Origin: Bacteroidales bacterium
GTDB taxonomy: Bacteria; Bacteroidota; Bacteroidia; Bacteroidales; UBA932
Assembly (NCBI GenBank): GCA_028707695.1
Contig: JAQWAL010000003.1
Location: forward strand, 1 to 64,000
DNA length: 64,000 nt
Direction: 5' to 3'
The notes under the pieces are model-generated. The model was not told the DNA's origin. It did no database searches and saw nothing but the letters and a program-made list of their open reading frames with translations. Position numbers and translations under genes: made by a program. This document shows, in pieces, positions 19,241 through 28,086 of this stretch (within the stretch, counting starts at the first letter, position 1; each line of letters begins with the position of its first letter).

Positions 19241-20428
19241 TTAGTCAAGCAATTCTGTAACCTGACCAGCACCAACTGTACGTCCACCTTCGCGGATAGC
19301 GAAACGAAGACCTTGGTTGATAGCTACAGGGTAGATAAGCTCAACTGTGATTGTTACGTTATCACCAGGCATAACCATTTCTGTTCCTTCCGGAAGCATG
19401 ATTTCTCCTGTAACGTCCAGTGTACGGATAAAGAACTGAGGACGATATTTATTGTGGAATGGAGTGTGACGGCCACCTTCATCTTTCTTCAAAACATAAA
19501 TTTCTGCTTTGAACCTCTTGTGAGGAGTGATGGTTCCTGGTTTTGCAATAACTTGTCCGCGTTTGATATCTTTTTTGTCGATACCGCGAAGAAGCAGACC
19601 AACGTTGTCACCAGCTTCACCTCTGTCAAGAATCTTGCGGAACATTTCTACACCAGTTACAGTAGATTTGCGAGGCTCTTCTCCAAGACCAATGATTTGG
19701 ATCTCTTCTCCGGTTTTGATAACACCTGTCTCGATACGGCCTGTGGCAACAGTACCACGACCTGTGATAGAGAATACGTCCTCTACAGGCATAAGGAATG
19801 GCTTTTCGTTTTCACGAGGAGGAATTGGAATGTATTCGTCTACCTGAGCCATCAGTTCCATAACAACATCTTCCCATTTGGAGTCACCGTTCAATGCACC
19901 AAGTGCAGAACCGCGGAGAACAGGAGTGTTGTCTCCATCAAAGTTGTAGAAGCTAAGAAGTTCACGAACCTCCATCTCTACAAGGTCAATCATTTCAGGA
20001 TCGTCAACAATGTCAACTTTGTTAAGGAAAACCACAATCCTAGGTACGTTTACTTGACGTGCAAGCAGGATGTGCTCGCGGGTCTGAGGCATAGGCCCAT
20101 CAGTTGCAGCCACAACAAGGATAGCACCGTCCATTTGGGCAGCACCAGTAACCATGTTCTTAACATAGTCGGCGTGACCAGGACAGTCTACGTGAGCATA
20201 GTGACGATTCTCTGTTTGATACTCAACGTGAGATGTGTTAATAGTAATACCACGCTCTTTTTCTTCAGGAGCGTTGTCAATAGAGTCGAATGAACGTACT
20301 TCTGAAAGACCTTTTCTTGCAAGCACTGTAGTGATAGCCGCAGTCAAAGTGGTCTTACCGTGGTCAACGTGACCAATGGTACCAATGTTTACGTGTGGCT
20401 TGTCCCTTTTAAAAGTTTCTTTTGCCAT
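19241..20428 (-). CDS. tuf: Elongation factor Tu
   Basis: This 395-residue GTPase delivers aminoacyl-tRNA to the ribosome. It contains the P-loop [10 protein letters not shown], the effector region [15 protein letters not shown] and NKVD. Domains II and III follow, ending in AGQVTELLD. It lies just downstream of four tRNA genes and is presumably cotranscribed with them, as tufB is in E. coli. Confidence 0.99.
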   Translation of the reverse strand: MAKETFKRDKPHVNIGTIGHVDHGKTTLTAAITTVLARKGLSEVRSFDSIDNAPEEKERGITINTSHVEYQTENRHYAHVDCPGHADYVKNMVTGAAQMDGAILVVAATDGPMPQTREHILLARQVNVPRIVVFLNKVDIVDDPEMIDLVEMEVRELLSFYNFDGDNTPVLRGSALGALNGDSKWEDVVMELMAQVDEYIPIPPRENEKPFLMPVEDVFSITGRGTVATGRIETGVIKTGEEIQIIGLGEEPRKSTVTGVEMFRKILDRGEAGDNVGLLLRGIDKKDIKRGQVIAKPGTITPHKRFKAEIYVLKKDEGGRHTPFHNKYRPQFFIRTLDVTGEIMLPEGTEMVMPGDNVTITVELIYPVAINQGLRFAIREGGRTVGAGQVTELLD

Positions 20429-20472
20429 AATAATAGAATTTTAATTATAATTAAATTTTTACACACTTGTAG

Positions 20473-20544
20473 AGCCGGTGACGGGAATTGAACCCGTGAC
20501 CTCTTCCTTACCAAGGAAGCGCTCTACCTCTGAGCTACACTGGC
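20473..20544 (-). tRNA. tRNA-Thr (GGT anticodon)
   Basis: The cloverleaf on the minus strand has acceptor GCCAGTG/CACCGGC, D-arm GCTC/GAGC, anticodon stem CTTCC/GGAAG with loop TTGGTAA, T-arm ACGGG/CCCGT and discriminator T. Position 4-69 of the acceptor is an A-C mismatch. CCA is not encoded. It is the fourth tRNA of the cluster, immediately upstream of tuf. Confidence 0.94.
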
Positions 20545-20553
20545 TTACTAAAG

Positions 20554-20626
20554 AGCGGAAGACGAGATTCGAACCCGCGACCCTCAGCTTGGAAGGCTGA
20601 TGCTCTACCGACTGAGCTACTTCCGC
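20554..20626 (-). tRNA. tRNA-Gly (TCC anticodon)
   Basis: The acceptor GCGGAAG/CTTCCGC pairs fully. The anticodon loop CTTCCAA gives TCC, the T-arm carries GGTTCGAATC, and the discriminator is T. CCA is not encoded. It is the third tRNA of the tuf-linked cluster. Confidence 0.96.
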
Positions 20627-20642
20627 AATTATATAAAAAATG

Positions 20643-20725
20643 TGGGGAGAGCAGGATTCGAACCTACGAAGGCGTAAGCCAGCAGATTTACAGTCTGCCC
20701 CAGTTGGCCACTTTGGTATCTCCCC
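20643..20725 (-). tRNA. tRNA-Tyr (GTA anticodon)
   Basis: This is a class II tRNA with acceptor GGGGAGA/TCTCCCC, anticodon loop CTGTAAA and a long variable arm (GGCTTACGCC region), with discriminator A. CCA is not encoded. It is the second tRNA of the cluster. Confidence 0.96.
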
Positions 20726-20753
20726 ATATTTAAAACTTTCAAAAAACTTATAG

Positions 20754-20827
20754 AGCCGATGGAGGGATTCGAACCCCCGACCAGCTGATTACAAATCAGC
20801 TGCTCTGGCCAACTGAGCTACATCGGC
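20754..20827 (-). tRNA. tRNA-Thr (TGT anticodon)
   Basis: The acceptor GCCGATG/CATCGGC pairs fully. The anticodon stem GCTGA/TCAGC carries loop TTTGTAA, giving anticodon TGT, and the discriminator is T. CCA is not encoded. It is the first gene after the promoter at 20862-20893. Confidence 0.96.
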
Positions 20828-20861
20828 ATTATGTCAATTCCCCTGATCAATTTGGGGACTG

Positions 20862-20893
20862 CAAAGATATATGTTTTTGATTAAACTCCAAAA
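20862..20893 (-). promoter_or_regulatory. Promoter of the tRNA-tuf operon
   Basis: Read on the minus strand, TTTTG (20889-20893) is followed after 19 bases by TATCTTTG (20862-20869). Both boxes and the spacing match the Bacteroidota TTTG/TAnnTTTG promoter pattern. The predicted start is about 25-30 bases ahead of the first tRNA. It probably drives the tRNA cluster and tuf, with read-through into the ribosomal block. Confidence 0.8.
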
Positions 20894-20931
20894 AAAAATG
20901 AAAATTTGTTTGATGTACCATATGCATAATT

Positions 20932-22269
20932 TCAGTTTAGTAATAAAAGTGCAATCCTGTATGTAACAAACGAGGCTATCCAAGCGACAAGAATAGTGCT
21001 GAAAATTGATAACACAGCCCATTTCCATGTTCCTGTTTCTTTCCTGATTGTGTATGCTGTAGCAACACAGGGCATATATAAAAGGGCAAAAATCATAAAC
21101 GACAATGCGTTTGCTTTGTTGAATTGTTGTTCTTCCTTTATTCGTGAGGTAAGAGATGTTTCCAACTCTTTCTGGCCTGCATTTTCATCTGCTTTATATA
21201 CAACACCAAGAGTGCTTATTATAAATTCTTTGGCAGTTATGCCTGTGACAAGGCTGACACTCATTTTCCAGTCAAAGCCTAGTGGGGCAAGGGCTGGTTG
21301 TACTATTTTACCAAAGTTCTCAAGATAGGAGATTCGTTCATTATTTTTGTTTTCAATATCTTTTAGGGGAAAGTAATCTAATGCCCATACTATTACAACT
21401 GCCAGAAGTACTACAGTGCCAATTTTCTTGAGGTATTGCCATGCTGCGTCCCACATGTTGTAAATCGAGTACCCTAGTGATGGTCGTCTGTAACAGGGAA
21501 GGGGTATGGAAAAGTCCCTGATGCCAAAGTTGAAGAAAATCCTTTTGAAAAGTAGTGCCATCAGGATCCCAATGAAGATCCCTCCAAAATAGAGCAAACT
21601 AAGGACCAAAACTTGGCTGGATGGGAAAAAGATTCCGGCAAAAAGTAAAAATGTCGGGATTCTTGCACTGCATGGTATATATGGAATCATGAGCATTGTC
21701 AGGATCCTGTCTGATTTTCTTTTTATGGTCCTGGTTGCCATTATGGCGGGCACATTGCATCCAAATCCCATTAAAAGAGGGATAAAAGAGCTCCCATGTA
21801 AACCGATATGGTGCATGTACCTGTCCATTACTGTAGCCGCACGGGAGATATATTCTGTTTCTTGAAGTAACGAAAGGAAAAAGAATAGAATCAGGATGTT
21901 TGGCAAAAATGCCAGGACACTACCTACCCCCATGATCACTCCTTGGCTAAGGAAGTCTGAAAACCAACCATCGGGTATGTTTTCGCTTATATATTCAGCC
22001 CCGTAGTCCATGAGCCATTCTATTCCGGTTTGTGGGTATGATCCTAAACTAAATGTAGCATAAAATACAAGCCAAATTATGAGAATAAAAAAGAATACCC
22101 CCCATATGGGATGGGTAAGGATTTTATCTATCCGGTTTGTCTGTTCTTGTGAAAACTCCTTGAAGTATCGCCCTTTATGAGCTCTGCGACGTTTATTGCC
22201 ATGCTTTGTTTTCTTGCATGAGTCGCAGTTGGATGAATGTCTGGTACTATAGTGTTTTTCGTGAGACAT
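20932..22269 (-). CDS. FeoB-type permease domain without the GTPase domain
   Basis: This 445-residue integral membrane protein matches the C-terminal transport half of FeoB, the ferrous iron transporter. Characteristic segments are RIDKILTHPIWG, GFGCNVPAIMATRTI and IPCSARIP. About ten transmembrane helices and two Gate-type domains can be traced. The N-terminal G-protein domain of FeoB is absent: only about 45 residues, rich in His, Cys and basic residues (NCDSCKK), precede the first helix. The start overlaps the end of dxs by 23 bases, so no coding space is left for a missing domain. Transport of Fe(II) or another divalent metal is inferred from homology. How it would be energised is unclear. 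Confidence 0.82.
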   Translation of the reverse strand: MSHEKHYSTRHSSNCDSCKKTKHGNKRRRAHKGRYFKEFSQEQTNRIDKILTHPIWGVFFFILIIWLVFYATFSLGSYPQTGIEWLMDYGAEYISENIPDGWFSDFLSQGVIMGVGSVLAFLPNILILFFFLSLLQETEYISRAATVMDRYMHHIGLHGSSFIPLLMGFGCNVPAIMATRTIKRKSDRILTMLMIPYIPCSARIPTFLLFAGIFFPSSQVLVLSLLYFGGIFIGILMALLFKRIFFNFGIRDFSIPLPCYRRPSLGYSIYNMWDAAWQYLKKIGTVVLLAVVIVWALDYFPLKDIENKNNERISYLENFGKIVQPALAPLGFDWKMSVSLVTGITAKEFIISTLGVVYKADENAGQKELETSLTSRIKEEQQFNKANALSFMIFALLYMPCVATAYTIRKETGTWKWAVLSIFSTILVAWIASFVTYRIALLLLN

Positions 22270-24121
22270 TCAAGATTGTGTTAAATATTCCTGCTTCGTC
22301 AAATCCACATTCGCCCATCAATTCAGGTATTGTGCCCTGTTCTATGAACCTGTCCGGCACACCCATGCCTGTCAATTTGGTATTTATGACAGGATTTGAT
22401 GCAATGACCTCTGAAACTGCAGAATATAAGCCACCTTTTATGGATCCGTCTTCTATGGTAATGATTGAGTGACATTTACTTGATGCATTCAGGATCGCCT
22501 CTTGGTCTATGGGTTTTAAAAAGCGCATATTATAGTGCATTACACTAATGCCTTGATCTTGTGCCTTTTCTGCTGCTTTGGCAGCCAAATTACCTATGGG
22601 TCCTATTGTGAGAAGGGCTATATCATTACCATCCCTGAGTAATTGAGCTTTGCCTCTTTCAATTGATTTAAAGTCATTTCTCCATTCCAATCCTTCTCCC
22701 TGACCACGTGGATACCTTATAATGGTAGATCCATATTCGGGGGCCTGTACAGAATACATGATGTCCTTCAATTCAATCTCGTTCAAAGGAGAGAAGATCG
22801 TGAGGTTGGGAATGCAACGGAATGCCGCAAGGTCAAAAACTCCATGGTGGGTAGCTCCATCTTCACCAACAAGTCCGCCTCTGTCCAGGCAAAAGATGAC
22901 TTTTAGGTTTTGAGTTGCCACATCATGGATAACACTGTCGTAAGCCCTTTGTATAAAGCTGGAGTATATATTGCAGTAGGGTAGTAGCCCCTGGGTTGCA
23001 AGGCCTGCAGAAAAAGTTACTGCATGTTGTTCTGCAATACCTACATCAAAAGCTCTTTCAGGCATCTCCCTCATAAGTATGTTCATGGACGATCCCGATG
23101 GCATTGCAGGTGTTATGCCGTATATCTTGTCATTATCCTTTGCAAGTCTCAAAAGGGTCTCTCCAAATACATCCTGATACCTGCTATGGTTTATTCCGGT
23201 GGTTTTCCTTCTCTCTCCTGTGATTTTGTCAAATGTTCCAGGGGCATGCCACAAGATTTGATCTTCTTCGGCTGGTTTGAAACCTTTTCCTTTTTTGGTA
23301 ACTATATGGAGTAATTTTGGCCCCGGGATATTTTTAATGTCTTCTATCCTTTCCATTATAAGAGGAAGGTTATTGCCATCAATTGCCCCGAAATACCGGA
23401 ATCCAAGTGATTCAAAGATGGATCCTTTATCAAAAAAGGCCATTTTTGTGCTGAACATAAATTTACTAAAAAGAGCCCTCAGCTTCTTTGAAGTTAACAA
23501 ACTCCATACCTTGTTTTTTGTCTCGTTGTATATGTGGGAGGTGGTAATTTTCAACAAATAGTTGTGAAGAGCTCCTACATTCGGATCTATGGAGATATGA
23601 TTGTCATTGAGGATTACAAGAAGATTTGTTTTGAGTGCCCCTGCATTGTTTAGACCTTCGTATGCCAACCCACCGGTCAATGCGCCATCTCCTATCACAG
23701 CTACAACTTGTTCGTTTGTTTTGTTTTCCTGTGCTGCAATGGCCATACCCAATGCCGCAGATATTGATGTGGAAGAGTGTCCGACACCAAAACAATCGTA
23801 AGGCGATTCTGATATCTTTGGAAACCCGCTTAATCCCTTGTATTTTCGGTTGTATTTGAAAGATTCCCTACGTCCGGTCAATATCTTGTGTGAATAGGCC
23901 TGATGTCCCACATCCCAAACAATTTTGTCTTGTGGGGTATTGTACAGGTAATGAAGGGCAACTGTCAGCTCCACGGTTCCCAAACTAGCTCCGATATGCC
24001 CTGGGTTTCCGGAGCAAGCATCAATAATAAATTCACGGAGCTCTTTGCAGAGCTCCGGTAATTCATTCGGTGATAGTTTTTTCAAATCATCCGGAGATTC
24101 TATTTTATCCAGATATTTCAT
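22247..24121 (-). CDS. dxs: 1-deoxy-D-xylulose-5-phosphate synthase
   Basis: This 624-residue thiamine-diphosphate enzyme condenses pyruvate and glyceraldehyde 3-phosphate, the first step of the MEP isoprenoid pathway. The ThDP motif runs from GDGALTGG to LNDNHISI. HQAYSHKILTGR and the pyrimidine-side GIAEQHAVTFSAGLA and DRGGLVGEDGATHHG segments are present. Length is normal. The gene follows the MFS transporter after 53 bases and overlaps the FeoB-type gene. Confidence 0.97.
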   Translation of the reverse strand: MKYLDKIESPDDLKKLSPNELPELCKELREFIIDACSGNPGHIGASLGTVELTVALHYLYNTPQDKIVWDVGHQAYSHKILTGRRESFKYNRKYKGLSGFPKISESPYDCFGVGHSSTSISAALGMAIAAQENKTNEQVVAVIGDGALTGGLAYEGLNNAGALKTNLLVILNDNHISIDPNVGALHNYLLKITTSHIYNETKNKVWSLLTSKKLRALFSKFMFSTKMAFFDKGSIFESLGFRYFGAIDGNNLPLIMERIEDIKNIPGPKLLHIVTKKGKGFKPAEEDQILWHAPGTFDKITGERRKTTGINHSRYQDVFGETLLRLAKDNDKIYGITPAMPSGSSMNILMREMPERAFDVGIAEQHAVTFSAGLATQGLLPYCNIYSSFIQRAYDSVIHDVATQNLKVIFCLDRGGLVGEDGATHHGVFDLAAFRCIPNLTIFSPLNEIELKDIMYSVQAPEYGSTIIRYPRGQGEGLEWRNDFKSIERGKAQLLRDGNDIALLTIGPIGNLAAKAAEKAQDQGISVMHYNMRFLKPIDQEAILNASSKCHSIITIEDGSIKGGLYSAVSEVIASNPVINTKLTGMGVPDRFIEQGTIPELMGECGFDEAGIFNTILNVSRKTL

Positions 24122-24174
24122 TACTTGTAAACAAATTGTCTTGAAAAAAGTTTTTTTTGTTTATTGGTATTGGG

Positions 24175-25560
24175 TTAATTCTTTTTTTCCATGTTGGCAA
24201 ACTGTAACCCGTAACCCATTTTCTTGTCTATGAATTTGAGTACCAGTGAAACTACAATTGCAAGGGAACAGATTGCCGCAAATATTGACATTGTCAGGGT
24301 GTAGTCATATTGGTTTACCTCCATTCCGTCTTTTACAATTGTGCCCACTATACTGTATTTGTTTAGTACATTTCCAATTAGTATAGGTACCAACATCAAT
24401 CCAATATTCTGGATGTAGAAAGTAAGTGCATATGTTGTACCCAATTGTCTCTCTGGCATTATCTTGGCCAAAGAAGGCCACATTGCAGAAGGAACCATTG
24501 AAAATGCTATACCAAGCAATATCATAAGGATTATTGCCATCCACCATTGGTCGATGAAAGGCATCGCGAAAAGTACATGGACAGACACCAAAAGAACAGA
24601 CCCGGCAATCATAAGGTCGGCTCCATGTCCGATTTTATCGTAGATTCTTCCGAAAAGAGGTGTGAGGACAATTGCCCCGAATGGGAGCATACTTGGAATG
24701 AGACCCGATAGTTGCGGGTCAACTCCAAATTTGAACTCCATGAGTCCGGCTGCATATTTGAGAAAAGGGAATACTGCAGAGTAGAATACAACGCATAGTA
24801 TTGCTATCAGCCAAAAACCTTTGTTGTTAAGGACAGCTTTCAGGTCCTTTGCATTGAAAGATTCTTCTGGCTCCAATTCATCTGCTTTGATTTGAGTGTC
24901 AAGTTTTTTGTCATAAATTGAGTAAACGGCAAATGCCAGTGTTCCCAATACCAGTAACACCAATCCGAAAAGTACGGGTGCGCTTACATTGCTGTACCTT
25001 GTAGCAATCATGGGAGAGAAAGCCAAAGCTGCTGCAGAGCCAAGACGTGCCAATGAAAGTTGCATACCCATTGCTAGTGCCAGTTCTTTACCTTTGAACC
25101 ATTTTACTATGGATTTGCTGACTGTGATCCCGGCTACCTCGGCACCTACACCAAAGATACCGAAACCTACCACAGCCCAGACTACCTGCATTTTGTATTC
25201 GCTGCCAAGGAACATCATTGAGTTGCCTAGCAGAGAGTCATCAGTCACTGCCCAGTATTTTATTGCAATACCTATGACCATTAGGATACATGACATTAAT
25301 CCGCTGAACCTGATTCCTTTTTTGTCCAGGATTATACCTCCGAAAATCAACATTCCCAGAAAAACGTTGAAAATTGAGTATGATCCTGCGAACCAGCCAT
25401 ATTCAGAAGGATTCCACTGGTTGTGTCTTTCCAGCATGGTTTGCAGGGGAGAGAAGATATCCGATGCAACATAAGCTGCAAACATTGTGAGTGCTACCAA
25501 CAGGAGCATTAGCCACCTCATTGGTGCAGAGTCACGAAGTTGTACTGATGGGTTTTTCAT
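24175..25560 (-). CDS. Major facilitator superfamily transporter
   Basis: This 461-residue protein has about 12 predicted transmembrane helices in two six-helix halves separated by a charged loop (KKLDTQIKADELEPEE). A GG-xx-LDKKG loop after helix 2 resembles the MFS signature. Overall it resembles the MFSD1-like group more than sugar or drug exporters. The substrate cannot be assigned. It lies 17 bases downstream of purA and upstream of dxs in one direction. Confidence 0.85.
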   Translation of the reverse strand: MKNPSVQLRDSAPMRWLMLLLVALTMFAAYVASDIFSPLQTMLERHNQWNPSEYGWFAGSYSIFNVFLGMLIFGGIILDKKGIRFSGLMSCILMVIGIAIKYWAVTDDSLLGNSMMFLGSEYKMQVVWAVVGFGIFGVGAEVAGITVSKSIVKWFKGKELALAMGMQLSLARLGSAAALAFSPMIATRYSNVSAPVLFGLVLLVLGTLAFAVYSIYDKKLDTQIKADELEPEESFNAKDLKAVLNNKGFWLIAILCVVFYSAVFPFLKYAAGLMEFKFGVDPQLSGLIPSMLPFGAIVLTPLFGRIYDKIGHGADLMIAGSVLLVSVHVLFAMPFIDQWWMAIILMILLGIAFSMVPSAMWPSLAKIMPERQLGTTYALTFYIQNIGLMLVPILIGNVLNKYSIVGTIVKDGMEVNQYDYTLTMSIFAAICSLAIVVSLVLKFIDKKMGYGLQFANMEKKN

Positions 25561-25577
25561 AGATTTTTTTATTTGGT

Positions 25578-26840
25578 TTATCTTATAATGGTTTGTTCTC
25601 TGTCTGGCCCTAATGAGATTATTGATACGGGAACCCCGACCTCTTTTTCTATGAATCGTACATAACTCATGAATTCAAACGGCAGGTCCTCTTCTTTCTT
25701 GACCTTGGTGAGGTCTCTTTTCCATCCTTTGAATTCTTTGTAAACAGGTTCTATGGAAGCATATGTGTCGTATGGAACAGTTTCGGAAATGATTCCGTCA
25801 ACTTTGTAATGGGTAGCTATTTTTATGGTTTCGAAAGTGTCAAGCACATCTGCTTTCATCATAATAAGGTTGTCAACTCCGTTTATCATTACAGCATACT
25901 TGAGGGCAACAAGGTCCAGCCAGCCAGTTCTCCTTGGCCTTCCGGTAGTTGCACCGAATTCAGCACCCATTTTCCTTAGAAGGTCTCCTGTGCCGTCGTG
26001 TAATTCTGTAGGGAAAGGACCGCTGCCAACCCTTGTGCAGTAGGCTTTGAAAATACCAGATACTTTGCCAATGGAACTTGGCGCAACACCTAGCCCTATA
26101 CATGCACCGGCACAAATTGTATTTGAAGAGGTGACAAATGGATATGAACCAAAATCGACATCCAGCAAAGAGCCCTGAGCACCCTCTGCAAGGATCCTTT
26201 TGCTCTCCTGGAGGTATTGGTTTACTGCGTATTCTCCATCTATGAACTTGAAGCCTTTCATATATTGGGCGGCCTCCATCCATTCTGTTTCGTTTTCCCG
26301 GGGATTATATTGGTAGTCGAATTGTTTTAAAAATGAGATGTGTTTTTGTTTCAATGCTGAGTGCCTGTCTTCAAAATCAGGTGCAAGAAGGTCTCCGGTC
26401 CTGAGGCCGTTCCTACCTGTCTTGTCCATATATGCCGGGCCGATGCCCTTGAGTGTAGACCCGATTTTATTTGCACCTTTTGCATTTTCGGAGGCAGCAT
26501 CGATTATACGGTGTGTAGGAAGTATAAGATGTGCTTTTTTGGATATGAAAATCCTTTCCCTGACAGGAACACCTGCATCTTCCAGCATAAGGCATTCGTG
26601 CATGAATGTGATTGGGTCTATCACAACGCCGTTTCCTATGATGTTTATTGAGTTTTTACGGAATACACCTGATGGTATTGTGTGCAGGACATATTTTTTG
26701 TCATCGAAATGAAGGGAGTGCCCTGCATTTGGACCCCCTTGAAACCTGGCAATTACAGGATATTGCTGCGCTAAAACATCTACTATCTTTCCTTTCCCTT
26801 CGTCTCCCCACTGGAGTCCCAGAACTACGTCAACTTTCAT
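25578..26840 (-). CDS. purA: Adenylosuccinate synthase
   Basis: This 420-residue enzyme joins IMP and aspartate using GTP in AMP synthesis. The N-terminal GLQWGDEGKGKIVD loop, GGPNAGH, and the IMP-binding GTTTGRPRRTGWLD-like segment (GATTGRPRRTGW) are intact. It starts 12 bases after ssb. Confidence 0.98.
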   Translation of the reverse strand: MKVDVVLGLQWGDEGKGKIVDVLAQQYPVIARFQGGPNAGHSLHFDDKKYVLHTIPSGVFRKNSINIIGNGVVIDPITFMHECLMLEDAGVPVRERIFISKKAHLILPTHRIIDAASENAKGANKIGSTLKGIGPAYMDKTGRNGLRTGDLLAPDFEDRHSALKQKHISFLKQFDYQYNPRENETEWMEAAQYMKGFKFIDGEYAVNQYLQESKRILAEGAQGSLLDVDFGSYPFVTSSNTICAGACIGLGVAPSSIGKVSGIFKAYCTRVGSGPFPTELHDGTGDLLRKMGAEFGATTGRPRRTGWLDLVALKYAVMINGVDNLIMMKADVLDTFETIKIATHYKVDGIISETVPYDTYASIEPVYKEFKGWKRDLTKVKKEEDLPFEFMSYVRFIEKEVGVPVSIISLGPDREQTIIR

Positions 26841-26852
26841 TATTTAAAAATA

Positions 26853-27281
26853 TTAGAATGGCAGATCGTCACTGTTTGTGTCGTCTGTGTTTGTTTGATT
26901 GCTTATTTGGTTTGGTTGTTGGGCCAACTCCCTGTTGTCGGTTGAAGGAGCCCTGTCCAGCAATACAATAGAGTCCGCCTGAATTTCGGTAGAGTATCGT
27001 TTTTCCTGGGTAGTTTTGTCCAGCCAGCTGGATGTGCGTATGCGACCTTCTATGTATAGCCTTGATCCTTTTTTTATGTAGTTCTCTGCTAAGTTGGCCA
27101 ATGAACGCCAACAAACAATGTTGTGCCATTCTGTTTGTTCATTTACCTCTCCATTGTTCTTGGACCGGAACTTTTCTGATGTTGCAAGGGGAAACCTTGC
27201 TACTTTGACATCATTAGGCAGATCCCTGATTTCCGGGTCTCTCCCCACGTTCCCGATTAACATAACCTTGTTCAGTGACAT
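26853..27281 (-). CDS. ssb: Single-stranded DNA-binding protein
   Basis: This 142-residue protein has an OB-fold domain at about 1-105 (MLIGNVGRDPEIR, WHNIVCWRSLANLAENYIKKGSRLYIEGR). A Gln/Asn/Thr-rich linker leads to the acidic tip DDLPF that recruits repair and replication proteins. A -7-like element (TATCTTTG, minus strand, 27301-27308) lies about 20 bases upstream, so it may have its own promoter inside the lysS-aroE gene run. Confidence 0.96.
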   Translation of the reverse strand: MSLNKVMLIGNVGRDPEIRDLPNDVKVARFPLATSEKFRSKNNGEVNEQTEWHNIVCWRSLANLAENYIKKGSRLYIEGRIRTSSWLDKTTQEKRYSTEIQADSIVLLDRAPSTDNRELAQQPNQISNQTNTDDTNSDDLPF

Positions 27282-27300
27282 ACTTTTTTTTTAGCAGAAA

Positions 27301-27308
27301 CAAAGATA
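27301..27308 (-). promoter_or_regulatory. Candidate -7 element for ssb
   Basis: TATCTTTG on the minus strand matches TAnnTTTG and lies 20 bases before the ssb start, in the 34-base gap after aroE. No good -33 TTG box is seen at standard spacing, so this is tentative. Confidence 0.4.
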
Positions 27309-27315
27309 AAAAAAT

Positions 27316-28068
27316 TTACCCATTCTGTACCATTTCAAACATGGCTTTGGTGTCAGGTTCTTTGCCGGTTAAAAGTTTGAACCCTGGGATAGCTTGATGT
27401 ACAAGCCATTCTAAACCGTTAATATACTCTTTGCATTTAATTTTATCCAATACAGGTTTTTTGTAATTGGCTTCTGCTATAATGATGTTTTGAAAATCGA
27501 TTTGTTCTAGTTGTGTGATTGGAACAGGTATAGTATAGATGAAAATATCAAACTGTGTAATTTTATCTTGCAGGTCAAATAATTCAATTGTCCCTGAGTT
27601 GAATTTTTGTGCAACCTCCTTTGCTTTTTCCCAATTCCTGTTGACAATGGAAATTTCGAATCCTTTTTGGCTGAATATATAGGCTGCTGCTTTTGATGCT
27701 CCTCCGGCACCTGCAATAAGTACCCTGGACGGTTTGGTCCCCCTTGCTTCAAAAGGACCGTAAGCTCCAAAGGTGTCTGTGTTGAATGCTTTGAATGAAT
27801 CTCCTGATTTGACAATCAGGTTGGATGCCCCGGTTGCTTTGACACTTGGGTCAAATTCGTTGCAGTAAGCTAAAATCTCTTCTTTGAATGGAGCAGTAAT
27901 GTTTGCTCCGTCGTACATCCCGGTTTTAATGAATTCCATGGCCTTGGAAAGGATAGCACTGTCAATAAGATCGTAGCCGGAACCATCTTTTAGCAGGCCG
28001 GCTGCGTTGAAAAGTGCGGGACTGAGGCTATGGGAAATATCTTTTCCTATTAGTGCAAGTTTTTTCAT
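27316..28068 (-). CDS. aroE: Shikimate dehydrogenase
   Basis: This 250-residue NADPH-dependent enzyme reduces 3-dehydroshikimate to shikimate in aromatic amino acid synthesis. The substrate-binding SLSPALFN and NITAPFKE segments with the catalytic Lys are present. So are NTDTFGAYG and the nucleotide-binding loop VLIAGAGGASKAAAY. It is slightly shorter than the E. coli enzyme, as is common in this phylum. It follows the SpoU gene after 18 bases. Confidence 0.95.
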   Translation of the reverse strand: MKKLALIGKDISHSLSPALFNAAGLLKDGSGYDLIDSAILSKAMEFIKTGMYDGANITAPFKEEILAYCNEFDPSVKATGASNLIVKSGDSFKAFNTDTFGAYGPFEARGTKPSRVLIAGAGGASKAAAYIFSQKGFEISIVNRNWEKAKEVAQKFNSGTIELFDLQDKITQFDIFIYTIPVPITQLEQIDFQNIIIAEANYKKPVLDKIKCKEYINGLEWLVHQAIPGFKLLTGKEPDTKAMFEMVQNG

Positions 28069-28086
28069 TTCAAAAATATTCTCTGG

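Noticed and set aside
19313-20293. 326-residue plus-strand ORF antisense to tuf
   Set aside because: It lies wholly inside the highly conserved tuf gene, is Cys/Asn/His-rich with no recognisable domain, and is a codon-bias shadow.
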